A DNA stretch of 64,000 nucleotides, taken from Comamonas koreensis. Its GTDB lineage: Bacteria; Pseudomonadota; Gammaproteobacteria; Burkholderiales; Burkholderiaceae_C. The translations under genes and the position numbers were made by a program. Positions 25,428 through 34,253 of the stretch are shown one piece after another. Numbering within the stretch: the first letter of the stretch is position 1; every line of letters starts with the position of its first letter. The stretch lies in NCBI RefSeq assembly GCF_014076495.1, contig NZ_CP043575.1:3782001-3846000 (forward strand), in the 5' to 3' direction. The notes beneath the pieces were generated by a model. That model saw only the letters and a list, made by a program, of their open reading frames with translations. It did no database searches and had not been told where the DNA came from.

Positions 25428-27053
25428 ATGAGCCCCATCGCATACCGGCAACAAGAAAAGCCCTTGCATGAGTACCTGCGCCAGCATGCGCGCACCCAGC
25501 CCGACAAGCCGGCCTTTATCTGGTACGGAGCCGCCATCAGCTGGGCGCAGCTGGACCAGATGAGCGACACCTTTGCGCACCAGCTGCAGCAGCGCGGTGT
25601 GGGCAAGGGGGACCGGGTGGCCCTGTTCATGCAGAACTGCCCGCAGTATGTGATTGCGCATATCGGCATCCAAAAGCTGGGCGCGGTGGTGGGGCCCTGC
25701 AGCCCGCTGTTCAAGGGCCATGAGCTGGAGTACCAGCTCTCCGACTTGGGCGCCAAGGTGATCGTCGCGGCCGATGTGCTCTACGAGATCGTGCAGGCGG
25801 CGCGCCCCAAGACGGCGATTGAACATGTGTTCCTCACCCACTACGCCGACCTGCTGCCGGCCCAGCCGACGATCGACCTGCCCGCCGAGATCGGCACGCC
25901 CAAGCGCCATATCGATGGCACGACCGACTTTGTGGACTGCCTGCGCACGCCTCTGCGCGCGCCCGATGTGGGCCCGCTGGACATGGACGATGTGGCGCTG
26001 ATGACCTATACCTCGGGAACGACCGGCCTGCCCAAGGGGGCGATGCTGAGCTACCGCAACGCCCTGTTCAAGGCGCATGCCGCGGCCGACAACAACCCGA
26101 TCCGCGATGACGACACCATGCTGGCCGTCGCGCCGCTCAACCACATCGCGGGCATGCTGATCGGCCTCAATGTCACGCTCTACACCGGCATCCGCTGCGT
26201 GCTGCTGTACCGCTTTGACCCCGTGCAGGTGCTGCAGGCGCTGGCGCGCTACCGGGTGACCTGGTGGTACAGCGTGGCGAGCATGAATGCAGCGGTGATG
26301 CAGGTTGACGCTGCACACAGCTACGACCTCAGCGCGCTGCGCATCAACCCCAGCACCAGCTTTGGCATCACCATCAACCAGGCGCTGGCCGAGCAGTGGC
26401 GCGGCTTTGCGCCCAACTGCCAACTGTTCGAGGTGACCTATGGCATGTCCGAAACCCATACTTGGGACACCTCGATGCCCGTCGATGCCATCAAATGGGG
26501 CGCGCACGGCATTCCGATCGACGGGGTGGAATGCCGCGTGATCGACGCGGGCACCGGCCAGGACCTGCCCGTCGGCCAGGTCGGCGAGCTGGTCTTGCGC
26601 AGCCCGGGTAACTTCAAGGGCTACTGGAACAAGCCCGAGGCGACGGCCAGCACCTTGAAGGACGGCTGGGTGCACACGGGCGACATGGCCAAGATCGACA
26701 GCGATGGCTACCTGACCTTTGCCGGCCGCTTCAAGGAGATGATCAAGGTCTCGGGCTACAGCGTCTTCCCCGAGGAGGTCGAGTCCATCATGATCAAGCA
26801 CCCCTCGGTCGCGCAGGTGGCAGTGATCGGCATCGATGACCCAAGCAAAGGCCAGGCTGTCAAGGCGGTGGTGATTGCCCGCAAGGGCGCGCCGGCGGTG
26901 AGCGCGCAGCAGCTGATCGACTGGTGCCGCGAGCAGATGTCGGTCTACAAGGCACCGCGCGAGATCGAGTTTCGGGAGGCGCTGCCGACGACGGGTACCG
27001 GCAAGGTGCTGCGGCGCCTGTTGAAGGACCCGCAGAAAGCGAGCGCCGCATGA
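25428..27053 (+). CDS. AMP-dependent acyl-CoA synthetase
   Basis: A 541-residue adenylate-forming ligase that makes an acyl-CoA from an acid, ATP and CoA. The phosphate loop YTSGTTGLPKGA is near residue 195. Later motifs are FEVTYGMSE, HTGDMAKIDSDGYLTFAGRFKEMIK, the hinge and GYSVFPEEVE, and the catalytic Lys in TGTGKVLRR. In the operon it would activate the acid produced by the aldehyde dehydrogenase, giving the substrate for the carboxylase. Its stop overlaps the start of a second ligase by four bases (ATGA). Confidence 0.9.
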   Translation: MSPIAYRQQEKPLHEYLRQHARTQPDKPAFIWYGAAISWAQLDQMSDTFAHQLQQRGVGKGDRVALFMQNCPQYVIAHIGIQKLGAVVGPCSPLFKGHELEYQLSDLGAKVIVAADVLYEIVQAARPKTAIEHVFLTHYADLLPAQPTIDLPAEIGTPKRHIDGTTDFVDCLRTPLRAPDVGPLDMDDVALMTYTSGTTGLPKGAMLSYRNALFKAHAAADNNPIRDDDTMLAVAPLNHIAGMLIGLNVTLYTGIRCVLLYRFDPVQVLQALARYRVTWWYSVASMNAAVMQVDAAHSYDLSALRINPSTSFGITINQALAEQWRGFAPNCQLFEVTYGMSETHTWDTSMPVDAIKWGAHGIPIDGVECRVIDAGTGQDLPVGQVGELVLRSPGNFKGYWNKPEATASTLKDGWVHTGDMAKIDSDGYLTFAGRFKEMIKVSGYSVFPEEVESIMIKHPSVAQVAVIGIDDPSKGQAVKAVVIARKGAPAVSAQQLIDWCREQMSVYKAPREIEFREALPTTGTGKVLRRLLKDPQKASAA

Positions 27054-28855
27054 ACGCGCAAGCCCACCCCGTTGCGGCGCTGGATAACCAGGCGCTTTTG
27101 GAACTCTTGCAGCGCGATGGCGAACTGGTCACCGAGCGCCTGGCGCACTGGGCGCGTACCAAGGGCGAGCAGCTCTTCTACCTGTATGGCGAAGACGATG
27201 TGCGCCTGAGCTATGCCGAGTTTGACCGCATCACCGATGCCATCGCCGGCAATCTGGCCGCTGCCGGTATCGGCCGGGGCATGCCGGTGTCGGTGTTCAT
27301 GCGCAACCAGCTCATCAGCGCCTTGGCCATGTTTGGCATCTGGAAGGCCGGCGCCATCTTTGCACCGATCAACTTTGGGCTGACCGAGCGCCTGCTGGCC
27401 TACCAGATTGGCGACACCCAGCCGGTGATGCTGCTGGCCGAACGCGCGCTGGTGCCGGCCCTCAATGCCATTAGCGAAGAGCTCAGCCAGGTCGCGCCCT
27501 TGGCCCATGTGGTGGTCTACGAGCCGCCCGCCGGCAGCCATGATGCGGTGACGGGCGGCCTTGCCTACCGCGGCCCGCAGTTGGAGACGGACTGGGCCGC
27601 GCTGCTGCAGCCCGCAGCCAAACCGGATGTGGCCCTGGCCTATGACGACCTGTGCAACATCATCTACACCTCGGGCACGACCGGGCCATCGAAAGGCGTG
27701 GTGCAAAGCCACCGCTGGATGAACCAGTACACCTATTTGTTCCGCCAGATGCTCAACGGCCACGACGTGGTCTACAACGACCTGCCGATGTACCACGTGG
27801 GCGGCGCGGTGTTCAATGTGGTGCGGGCGGTGTGGGCCGGCAGTGGCCTGGCCTGCTGGGACCGCTTCAGCCCCAATGACTTCTGGCGCCGCATTGCGCT
27901 CAGTGGCGCCACCAGCGCGGTGCTGGTGGACACGATGATCTCCTGGCTGGCCAAGGCGCCGCCAGCGGCCACCGACCACCACAACAGCCTCAACAAGGTC
28001 TACATGCAGCCACTGCCCCAGCGCCATGCGGAGATTGCGCGCCGCTTTGGCTTTGACTTTGTGACGGCCGGCTTTGGCCAGACGGAGTCGGGCATGTCCT
28101 GCTTCACCATCATCGAAGAGACAGACGCCAGCTGCGAATCCCCGCCCGCCTACCGGCGCGGGCAGACGCGCGAGGCCATCCGCGCGCAGGCGGCCGCCCT
28201 GGGCCTGGAGCTGCTGGGCCCGGCGCAGGCCGGCCAGGTGGGCAAGGGCTACCTGGGCCATCCGAGCCTCTTTGTAGAGGCAGCGGTGCTGGACGAGCGC
28301 GATGGTGAATGCGCCGTGGGCGTGGCCGGGCAGCTGGCTTTTCGGTCCAAGCTTCCCTATTACCTGCTGGTCGAATACCTGGGCAAGCCCCAGGCCACCG
28401 CCAAGGCCTTTCGCAATCTCTGGTTCCACACCGGCGACTCGGCGCTGCGCCATGCCGATGGCAGCCTGAGCTTTGTCGACCGCATGGGTGACCGCATCCG
28501 GGTGCGGGGCGAGAACATCTCATCCTTCCATATCGAGGACATGGTCAACCAGTACCCGGCCGTCGAAATGACGGCCGCCTTTGCGATCCCCGCGCACGAG
28601 GGCGATGAGGACGATGTCGTCGTCTATGTCGTGGCGCGCGAGCAGCAGCTGATCGACCGCCAGGCGCTGCACGACTGGTGCGAGCGCAAGATGCCCAAGT
28701 TCATGCGCCCGCGCCATATCCGCGTGGTCGAGCAGTTCCCGCGCACGCTGACGCAAAAGATCGAGAAGTTCAAGCTCAAGGCGATGATCCTGGCCGAGCT
28801 GCAGGGCCAGCATGCCAACGAGACACCACCCACCAAGGAGCGCCGCATGACCTGA
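27050..28855 (+). CDS. Second AMP-dependent acyl-CoA synthetase, CaiC-like
   Basis: A 601-residue ligase of the same superfamily but a different branch from its neighbour. The phosphate loop is YTSGTTGPSKGV near residue 205; QTESGMSCFTIIEE, FHTGDSALRHADGSLSFVDRMGDRIRVRGENISSF and the C-terminal TLTQKIEKFKL follow. The overall layout recalls crotonobetaine/carnitine-CoA ligase (CaiC). The catalytic Lys is in a QKIEK context rather than the usual GK-rich loop. It overlaps the preceding gene by four bases, so translation is coupled. Two ligases in tandem suggest two acids in the pathway. Confidence 0.85.
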   Translation: MNAQAHPVAALDNQALLELLQRDGELVTERLAHWARTKGEQLFYLYGEDDVRLSYAEFDRITDAIAGNLAAAGIGRGMPVSVFMRNQLISALAMFGIWKAGAIFAPINFGLTERLLAYQIGDTQPVMLLAERALVPALNAISEELSQVAPLAHVVVYEPPAGSHDAVTGGLAYRGPQLETDWAALLQPAAKPDVALAYDDLCNIIYTSGTTGPSKGVVQSHRWMNQYTYLFRQMLNGHDVVYNDLPMYHVGGAVFNVVRAVWAGSGLACWDRFSPNDFWRRIALSGATSAVLVDTMISWLAKAPPAATDHHNSLNKVYMQPLPQRHAEIARRFGFDFVTAGFGQTESGMSCFTIIEETDASCESPPAYRRGQTREAIRAQAAALGLELLGPAQAGQVGKGYLGHPSLFVEAAVLDERDGECAVGVAGQLAFRSKLPYYLLVEYLGKPQATAKAFRNLWFHTGDSALRHADGSLSFVDRMGDRIRVRGENISSFHIEDMVNQYPAVEMTAAFAIPAHEGDEDDVVVYVVAREQQLIDRQALHDWCERKMPKFMRPRHIRVVEQFPRTLTQKIEKFKLKAMILAELQGQHANETPPTKERRMT

Positions 28856-29010
28856 CACCCCCGCCCTGCCCCACCTGGCTTTGCGCCAACCCCTTTGTGT
28901 GATCCGCTACGCCGTGCCCACCAGGCCCAACCCCTTGCCCTGAACCCTTTGACAGCGGGGCAAACCCACCTGGCCGTGGCCAACGATAAAAATACCAGGA
29001 GACCATTTCC

Positions 29011-30222
29011 ATGAAGTTCAGAACCACTTGTTTGACGACCCTGCTTGCATCTGTTGGCCTGGCCTCTGGCGCATGGGCGCAGGGCATATCCGACAACGCC
29101 GTGCGCATTGGCGTGATCAGCGATACCTCCAGCGCCTACGCCGATATTGGCGGCAAGGGCACGGTCGCAGCTGCCACGATGGCGATCAAGGATTTTGGTG
29201 GCAAGGTGCTGGGCAAGCCGATCGAGCTGCTGTCGGTGGACCACCAGAACAAGGCCGACATTGGCGCCACCCGCGCCCGCGAATGGTTTGACCGCGAGAA
29301 CGTGGACATGGTCATCGGCCTGGGCAACACCGCCGTGCACAACGCAGTCGCCACCGTCGCCAAGGAAAAGAACAAGGTGCTGATCAACACCGAAGCGGGC
29401 TCGAGCTCGATCACCGGCGAGAACTGCGCGGCCAACATCGTGCACTACACCTACGACACCTATGCCACGGCCAACAGCACCGTCAAAGCGGTAACCGAAG
29501 GCGGCGCCAAGAGCTGGTACATCGTGGCGGTGGACTATGCCTTTGGCCAGGCGCTGTCGAACGACATCACGGCCGCCGTCGACAAGAACGGCGGCAAGGT
29601 GATCGGCACGGTCAAGCACCCGCTCAATGCGCCCGATTTCTCGTCCTACATGCTGACGGCGCAGGCCTCCAAGTCCGATGTGATTGCGCTGGCCAATGGC
29701 GTGAACGACACCATCAACTCCATCAAGAGCGCCCGCCAGTTCGGCATCACCGACAAGCAAAAGGTGGCCGCTGCGCTGATGTTCATCTCGGACGTGCATG
29801 CACTGGGCCTGAAGACCGCCCAGGGCATGTATGCGACGACCGCCTTCTACTGGGACCGCACGCCCGAGAGCCGCGCCTGGTCGCAAAAGTACTTCAAGGT
29901 CATGAACAAGATGCCGACCATGGCCCAGGCCGGCACCTACTCGGCAGTGATGCACTACCTCAAGGCAGTCGAAGCGGCCGGCACCGACGATACCGCTGCG
30001 GTGATGACCGCGATGAAGAAGATGCCTATCAAGGATTTTTTCAGCGACGACGGCAAGATCCGCGAGGACGGCCGCATGGTGCATGACATGTACCTGGTGC
30101 AGGTCAAGAAGCCCGAGGAATCCAAGGCACCCTGGGACTACTACAAGATCATCGCCACCATCCCGGGCGAACAGGCCTTCCGGCCGCTGTCCGAGGGCAA
30201 GTGTCCCCTGGTCAAGTCCTGA
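29011..30222 (+). CDS. ABC transporter substrate-binding protein, branched-chain amino acid type
   Basis: A 403-residue periplasmic receptor of the LivK/Peripla_BP_6 class. The signal peptide (TTCLTTLLASVGLASGAWAQG) is followed by the family start ISDNAVRIGVISDTSSAYADIGGKGTVAAATMAIKDFGG. In soil proteobacteria this subfamily often binds aromatic or fatty carboxylates rather than amino acids. It ends the operon, 155 bases after the second ligase, with CAGGAG before the ATG, and a strong hairpin follows. No permease or ATPase genes are adjacent. It probably brings in the growth substrate of this pathway. Confidence 0.9.
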   Translation: MKFRTTCLTTLLASVGLASGAWAQGISDNAVRIGVISDTSSAYADIGGKGTVAAATMAIKDFGGKVLGKPIELLSVDHQNKADIGATRAREWFDRENVDMVIGLGNTAVHNAVATVAKEKNKVLINTEAGSSSITGENCAANIVHYTYDTYATANSTVKAVTEGGAKSWYIVAVDYAFGQALSNDITAAVDKNGGKVIGTVKHPLNAPDFSSYMLTAQASKSDVIALANGVNDTINSIKSARQFGITDKQKVAAALMFISDVHALGLKTAQGMYATTAFYWDRTPESRAWSQKYFKVMNKMPTMAQAGTYSAVMHYLKAVEAAGTDDTAAVMTAMKKMPIKDFFSDDGKIREDGRMVHDMYLVQVKKPEESKAPWDYYKIIATIPGEQAFRPLSEGKCPLVKS

Positions 30223-30252
30223 GCCCGCCACTCAGCCGATCTGGACCCTCCA

Positions 30253-30282
30253 ACCCGATGGACCCGACCTGGTCCATCGGGT
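30253..30282. terminator. Strong hairpin terminator after the carboxylase operon
   Basis: A perfect 12-bp stem (ACCCGATGGACC / GGTCCATCGGGT) with a 6-base loop, followed by CGTTTCATTTCT, sits 31 bases after the receptor gene stop. It probably ends the TetR-controlled operon. Confidence 0.75.
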
Positions 30283-30667
30283 CGTTTCATTTCTGCCCAG
30301 GGTTTATGACCATGTAAGCATCTAGTGATTTTCAGTGTTTATTTTCATGCAAGGGTAAGCATTTTTCCGGGGCACGATGCTCCTAATTTAAACAATTGCA
30401 AATAAATTCAATAGTTTTGAACAAATGTTTATTATTTATAGATTGCATTTGACATTTAAAGCCATAAAAAACATAGCATCGCAGGCTTGCAAATCAATAG
30501 GTATACTACAAACTCTATTCAGAGATTTACCAGACAACTATCAGAATAGATTACTTTAATATTAATAAAAATCACCAGCAAGGGTGTTTAAACATTCATT
30601 GACAATACGCCACTGGCATTCACAGAAAGGCTGTTTACGATGTAATCCTTGAAAAAGGAGATTGTCC
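30283..30667. other. AT-rich intergenic region before IPTL-CTERM gene
   Basis: About 385 bases without a gene, clearly richer in A+T than the flanks. It holds a TTGACA hexamer at 30599-30604 that could be a -35 element, but I cannot match a convincing -10. The region probably carries the promoter and a long 5' leader of the gene at 30668. Confidence 0.4.
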
Positions 30668-32539
30668 ATGTTGTTAAATAACAAAATAAAAATACTCAAA
30701 ACAGGATTAGTCACAATAGCTGCGGCCTCTCTGGCCCCGGTGGCCATGGCAGCATCGGGCGCTCCGCTTCCGCGCTGCGATGCCAGCGGGCAATCGTTCT
30801 ATCTGACCCGCTACACCGGCCCGGCCGCCACCGGAACACCGCCCACGGCGATCCTGGATCTGGCGACCGCCCCCGCCACCGGCGCGGTTGCCATTGCTCC
30901 CATCTGGAGTGGTGCCGCAGCGCCCACCGTGTCCGCGCGCGAAATTGGACTGACGCCGCCCAATCCGCCATTGCCGGCGGGCGCCTCCGTCGCCGGCGGC
31001 ATGGGCAAGGATGGCTATATCTATACGATGCGCGCCGTCGACGGGGACAACAACTGGGATACCAGCCCGGCAGCGGGTTGGGGCAGTGCAGCGGGCGGTG
31101 GATGGCGCAGCCATACTCGTTATTACGAGATGCTGCGCTATGGCCGCAATGGCGTGGACAACCTGGGCATCGTGAGCGGACTGGGAACCTACCAGACCGA
31201 CCCCACCGATCCCAGCACCTTGGTCAGCGGTGCGATTGACCTGCGCCTGGGGCCCAATTTCAACGCCGCCGATATTGACCCGGTCACCGGCATCATGTAC
31301 CTGGCGAACTTCCAGACCGGCGGCGCACTCAACCGCGTCTTCAAGATCGATGTGACGCAGACCCCGCCGCTCTATGTGGGCACCTTGAACCTGGCCAGCA
31401 ATATTCCCGGCGCGCAATCGGGCGACTTTGCGATTGACGCCAGCGGGCAATGGGCCTATGGCATCGCAACGACGGGGAATGTGATCACGGGAACATCGGT
31501 GAGTTACCGATTCAACCTGTCTTCCGGTGCCGTTGAGACGTTGGCAGCTGTATCACCAGCCCCGTTCAACAGCCCGTATGGTGCAGCAGCACGGCTGCCC
31601 AATGCAACTGACAAGCTGGCCTTTTATGGCCTGGGCACACGCATCATGAGCATCCCTGCAGGCACCGTAGGACCCAGCCAGAGCACCGCAGGCGCCACCA
31701 GTGGCGATGCCGCCGCCTGCCTGCCCAAGCTGACCGCGACCCTGGTCTGCACCCCCGATGCGCTGGTCGATGCGGCGGGCAATATCTCCAACTGCACAGT
31801 CACCTTGGACCAGGCTGCGCCGGCGGGCGGCATGGCCATTGCTCTGACCCCACCAGCAGCCAACCCACGCTACACCAGCAGCTGCGGCAGCTCCATCGTG
31901 GTAGCAGCCGGGCAGACAACGGCCAGTTGCTCGATCACCGCCACGCCCAACACCACGCCCGGTGATGGCGATGTGACCGCAGCGCTGGCGTTGGCCACAC
32001 CTGCCGCAACAGATGACTATGTGCTGGGCACCCCGTCAGGGGCCGAGGTCCGCATCCGCAACGACGACGTTGACATCCCCATTACGCCCGTGGTCAACCT
32101 CAGCTGCACACCCAGCAGCTTGGTGGACGCTGCAGGCCAGGTCTCTACCTGCATCATCAATCTGAGCGCGCCCGCACCCGCCGGCGGTAGCAGCATCAGC
32201 CTCAGCCCGCCACCCGGCAGCAGCCGCTACACCAGCAGTTGCACCTCTCCCGTGCTCGTCGCAGCAGGGGCGACGCAGAGCAACTGCACGATCACCGCAA
32301 CGCCCAATACCGTCATAGGCGATGGCAGCGTCAGCGCGTTGTTACAGCTGTTGGCCGGGCCCGGTTATACGCTCGGGCCCGACAGCCAGGCCAGCGTGCA
32401 AGTCAACGACGACGACCTGCCTATCGATGTCGGCGATGCCAAGCGTGTGCCTACTTTGAGCGCATGGGCACTGGCTTTGATGGGCATGCTGCTGGCAGCT
32501 GCAGGCGCGCTCTTTGCACGCAAGCGGCACCAGGGCTAG
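30668..32539 (+). CDS. IPTL-CTERM surface protein with two Calx-beta-like repeats
   Basis: A 623-residue exported protein. The signal peptide is residues 1 to about 30 (VTIAAASLAPVAMAA). A first region of some 320 residues is rich in Gly, Trp and Asn and may be a beta-propeller-like or adhesin domain. Two tandem repeats of about 120 residues follow, both starting LxCTP..LVDAAG and containing RYTSSC and CTITATPNT, resembling Calx-beta-type domains. The tail is the sorting signal VPTLSAWALALMGMLL...FARKRHQ, a variant of IPTLxxWG followed by a membrane helix and basic end. Such tails are thought to be processed by exosortase H, which is not in the window. The ATG at 30668 has AAGGAG 8 bases upstream. 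Confidence 0.72.
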   Translation: MLLNNKIKILKTGLVTIAAASLAPVAMAASGAPLPRCDASGQSFYLTRYTGPAATGTPPTAILDLATAPATGAVAIAPIWSGAAAPTVSAREIGLTPPNPPLPAGASVAGGMGKDGYIYTMRAVDGDNNWDTSPAAGWGSAAGGGWRSHTRYYEMLRYGRNGVDNLGIVSGLGTYQTDPTDPSTLVSGAIDLRLGPNFNAADIDPVTGIMYLANFQTGGALNRVFKIDVTQTPPLYVGTLNLASNIPGAQSGDFAIDASGQWAYGIATTGNVITGTSVSYRFNLSSGAVETLAAVSPAPFNSPYGAAARLPNATDKLAFYGLGTRIMSIPAGTVGPSQSTAGATSGDAAACLPKLTATLVCTPDALVDAAGNISNCTVTLDQAAPAGGMAIALTPPAANPRYTSSCGSSIVVAAGQTTASCSITATPNTTPGDGDVTAALALATPAATDDYVLGTPSGAEVRIRNDDVDIPITPVVNLSCTPSSLVDAAGQVSTCIINLSAPAPAGGSSISLSPPPGSSRYTSSCTSPVLVAAGATQSNCTITATPNTVIGDGSVSALLQLLAGPGYTLGPDSQASVQVNDDDLPIDVGDAKRVPTLSAWALALMGMLLAAAGALFARKRHQG

Positions 32540-32566
32540 GCACCGGCCATCCAGACCACCGCGTCC

Positions 32567-32591
32567 AAAAGGGAGCCTAGCTCCCTTTTTT
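32567..32591 (+). terminator. Intrinsic terminator after the IPTL-CTERM gene
   Basis: AAAAGGGAG / CTCCCTTTTTT forms a stem with the loop CCTAG and ends in a run of six T, 28 bases after the stop codon. It is a textbook rho-independent terminator. Confidence 0.85.
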
Positions 32592-32710
32592 GTGCGCCTC
32601 ATGGCAAGCGGCGCTACAGAATTTCTTACGCAGCAGGGCGCAGTCACGGAGAACTCCCGAAGTCGATGTTTAGACAAAACCAAGGTGTTTTGCAAGGAGC
32701 TCCTGGCTGA

Positions 32711-33227
32711 AGAGATCCAATATGGGTCGTGGGCGGCGCCACCGAGCCTGCCTGCATTCTGCAAACCCTGGCCGTGACGCTGGCCGTGCAGGCACCGCGC
32801 ATCACCACCGCGCAGACGCAGGACTTGAGCGGCATCGCAACGTCGGCGGCACCAGGCGGCAGCGCATCCACGCCCTTGCCTCCGGGCACCACCATCACCT
32901 TGCAACTCTCCGGCCCTGATGGATTTAGCACCATTTAGCACCAGCCAGACCACCACCGTCATCGGCAGTGGTGGCGCATATTCACTGACTTGGCCGGCTG
33001 GCCTGGCGCCCGGCCACTACGAGGTCATTGCCCACCTCAGCGACCAGCCAGGCGTTCAATCGAGCGTGGGCAGCTTTACCGTGCAAGCGGTGGTCGTGCC
33101 GCCCCCTCCACCACCACCGCCCCTCACGCCACAGGCTGTGCCAGCGCTGGTGCCCTGGGCCACCATCGGCCTGGGAGCGCTGCTTGCACTGCTGGGCAGG
33201 CAGCGCCTGCGCCGCCGTACAGGCTGA
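32711..33227 (+). pseudogene. Remnant of an IPTL-CTERM protein, frameshifted by a 10-bp duplication
   Basis: Two overlapping frames together read as the C-terminal part of one exported protein. The first (from about 32711) runs ...ATEPACILQTLAVTLAV... to GPDGFST. The second continues SQTTTVIGSGGAYSLTW, a proline run (eight P in a row) and the sorting-type tail VPALVPWATIGLGALLALLGRQRLRRR. The break coincides with ATTTAGCACC occurring twice in tandem (32923-32932 and 32933-32942); removing one copy restores a single open frame. No start codon or signal peptide lies upstream, so the 5' end is missing too. The intact ancestor probably carried Ig-like repeats. Confidence 0.75.
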
Positions 33228-33235
33228 GCCGATCC

Positions 33236-33263
33236 AAGGCCGCCTTCAGGCGGCTTGATTTAT
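33236..33263 (+). terminator. Terminator-like hairpin after the pseudogene
   Basis: GCCGCC-TTCA-GGCGGC (33239-33254) is followed by TTGATTTATTTATC. It lies just after the stop of the broken IPTL-CTERM gene and before an AT-rich gap of about 250 bases in which I see no gene. Confidence 0.6.
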
Positions 33264-33509
33264 TTATCAAATGAATCATGACAACAATTAGCTGCATATC
33301 CATTTATTTTCGGAGGGGGCACCTGCTACTCCACAAGCACAAGCACAGAGGTGCTTGGGGAGGGATGACAGCTAGCGAATGGCCTTTTTCTCAATAAACT
33401 GAGATTTAGACAACGAAACAAAGAATTTTCTGAAAACCAGCAAATATATGGATTGCTATTTAAGTTACATGTTGTTAATTTCGTCTCCTTTTACACCGAG
33501 GGAGACACC

Positions 33510-34088
33510 ATGAACAAACTTTTGGCATCCGCCGCGCTGGCGCTCAGTTCTCTGGCGTTCACTGCCGCCGCCCAAGCCGCGCCGCTGCAGTGGACCTTGA
33601 AGGACGTGACCTTTGACGATGGCGGCGCGGCCACCGGCTCTTTTGTCTATGACGCCGACAGCGACACCTACAGCAACGTGCAGCTGAGCACCACGGCAGG
33701 CAGTGTCGGAGGCGCCTCAGACTTTCGCAGCAAATGTGTCACGCCCCACTGCATCAACGCCCTGCCGGAGCTTATCTTTGTCGCCTCCAGCAACCAGAGC
33801 GACTTGACCAATGTGACCTACCTCGACATTGAACCGTCGGCACCCCTCTCCAATACACCGGGTACCGTCGAGCTGGCGTTTGGCATGTCCACCACCTGCG
33901 GCAATGCAGCCTGCTCCACCAATGGCCCCGGCTTGCGCGCGTTCTTCAGTGGCCAGCTCGTTGGGGTACCTTATATCGCTCCACCTGCTGCACCCACCAG
34001 CGTTCCGACGCTGAACCAATGGAGCCTGGCCGGACTCAGCATGCTATTGGCTGCATGGGCCTTGCTGTATCGCCGCTGCGCATCCTGA
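33510..34088 (+). CDS. Small IPTL-CTERM surface protein
   Basis: A 192-residue exported protein. It has a signal peptide (LLASAALALSSLAFTAAAQAA) and a single beta-rich domain starting LQWTLKDVTFDDGGAATGSFVYD, a pattern common in PEP-CTERM and IPTL-CTERM proteins. It ends in the sorting tail VPTLNQWSLAGLSMLLAAWALLYRR. The tail contains the signature Pro-Thr-Leu-x-x-Trp, then a membrane helix and two arginines. It is the third protein with this tail within 3.5 kb. GAGGGAG lies before the ATG. Function unknown; outer-surface location inferred from the tail. Confidence 0.75.
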   Translation: MNKLLASAALALSSLAFTAAAQAAPLQWTLKDVTFDDGGAATGSFVYDADSDTYSNVQLSTTAGSVGGASDFRSKCVTPHCINALPELIFVASSNQSDLTNVTYLDIEPSAPLSNTPGTVELAFGMSTTCGNAACSTNGPGLRAFFSGQLVGVPYIAPPAAPTSVPTLNQWSLAGLSMLLAAWALLYRRCAS

Positions 34089-34253
34089 TATAGGATCGTC
34101 CCTTATTCCCCGGATACCAAGCGTTCTGCACTGATCCTTTACCCAGCCCAGCCTGCGAGTAAGCCTCCACGGGTGCCTCAAGACAGTCCCTGACATTCAG
34201 GCAAGCAATATGTAAGGATAGGTTGATAGAATGTAAAGATTAACAACGGGGAT

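Noticed and set aside
32514..32777. Open frame of 87 codons over the terminator at 32567
   Set aside because: It would translate a clear intrinsic terminator and is out of frame with the IPTL-CTERM remnant that explains the region from 32711.
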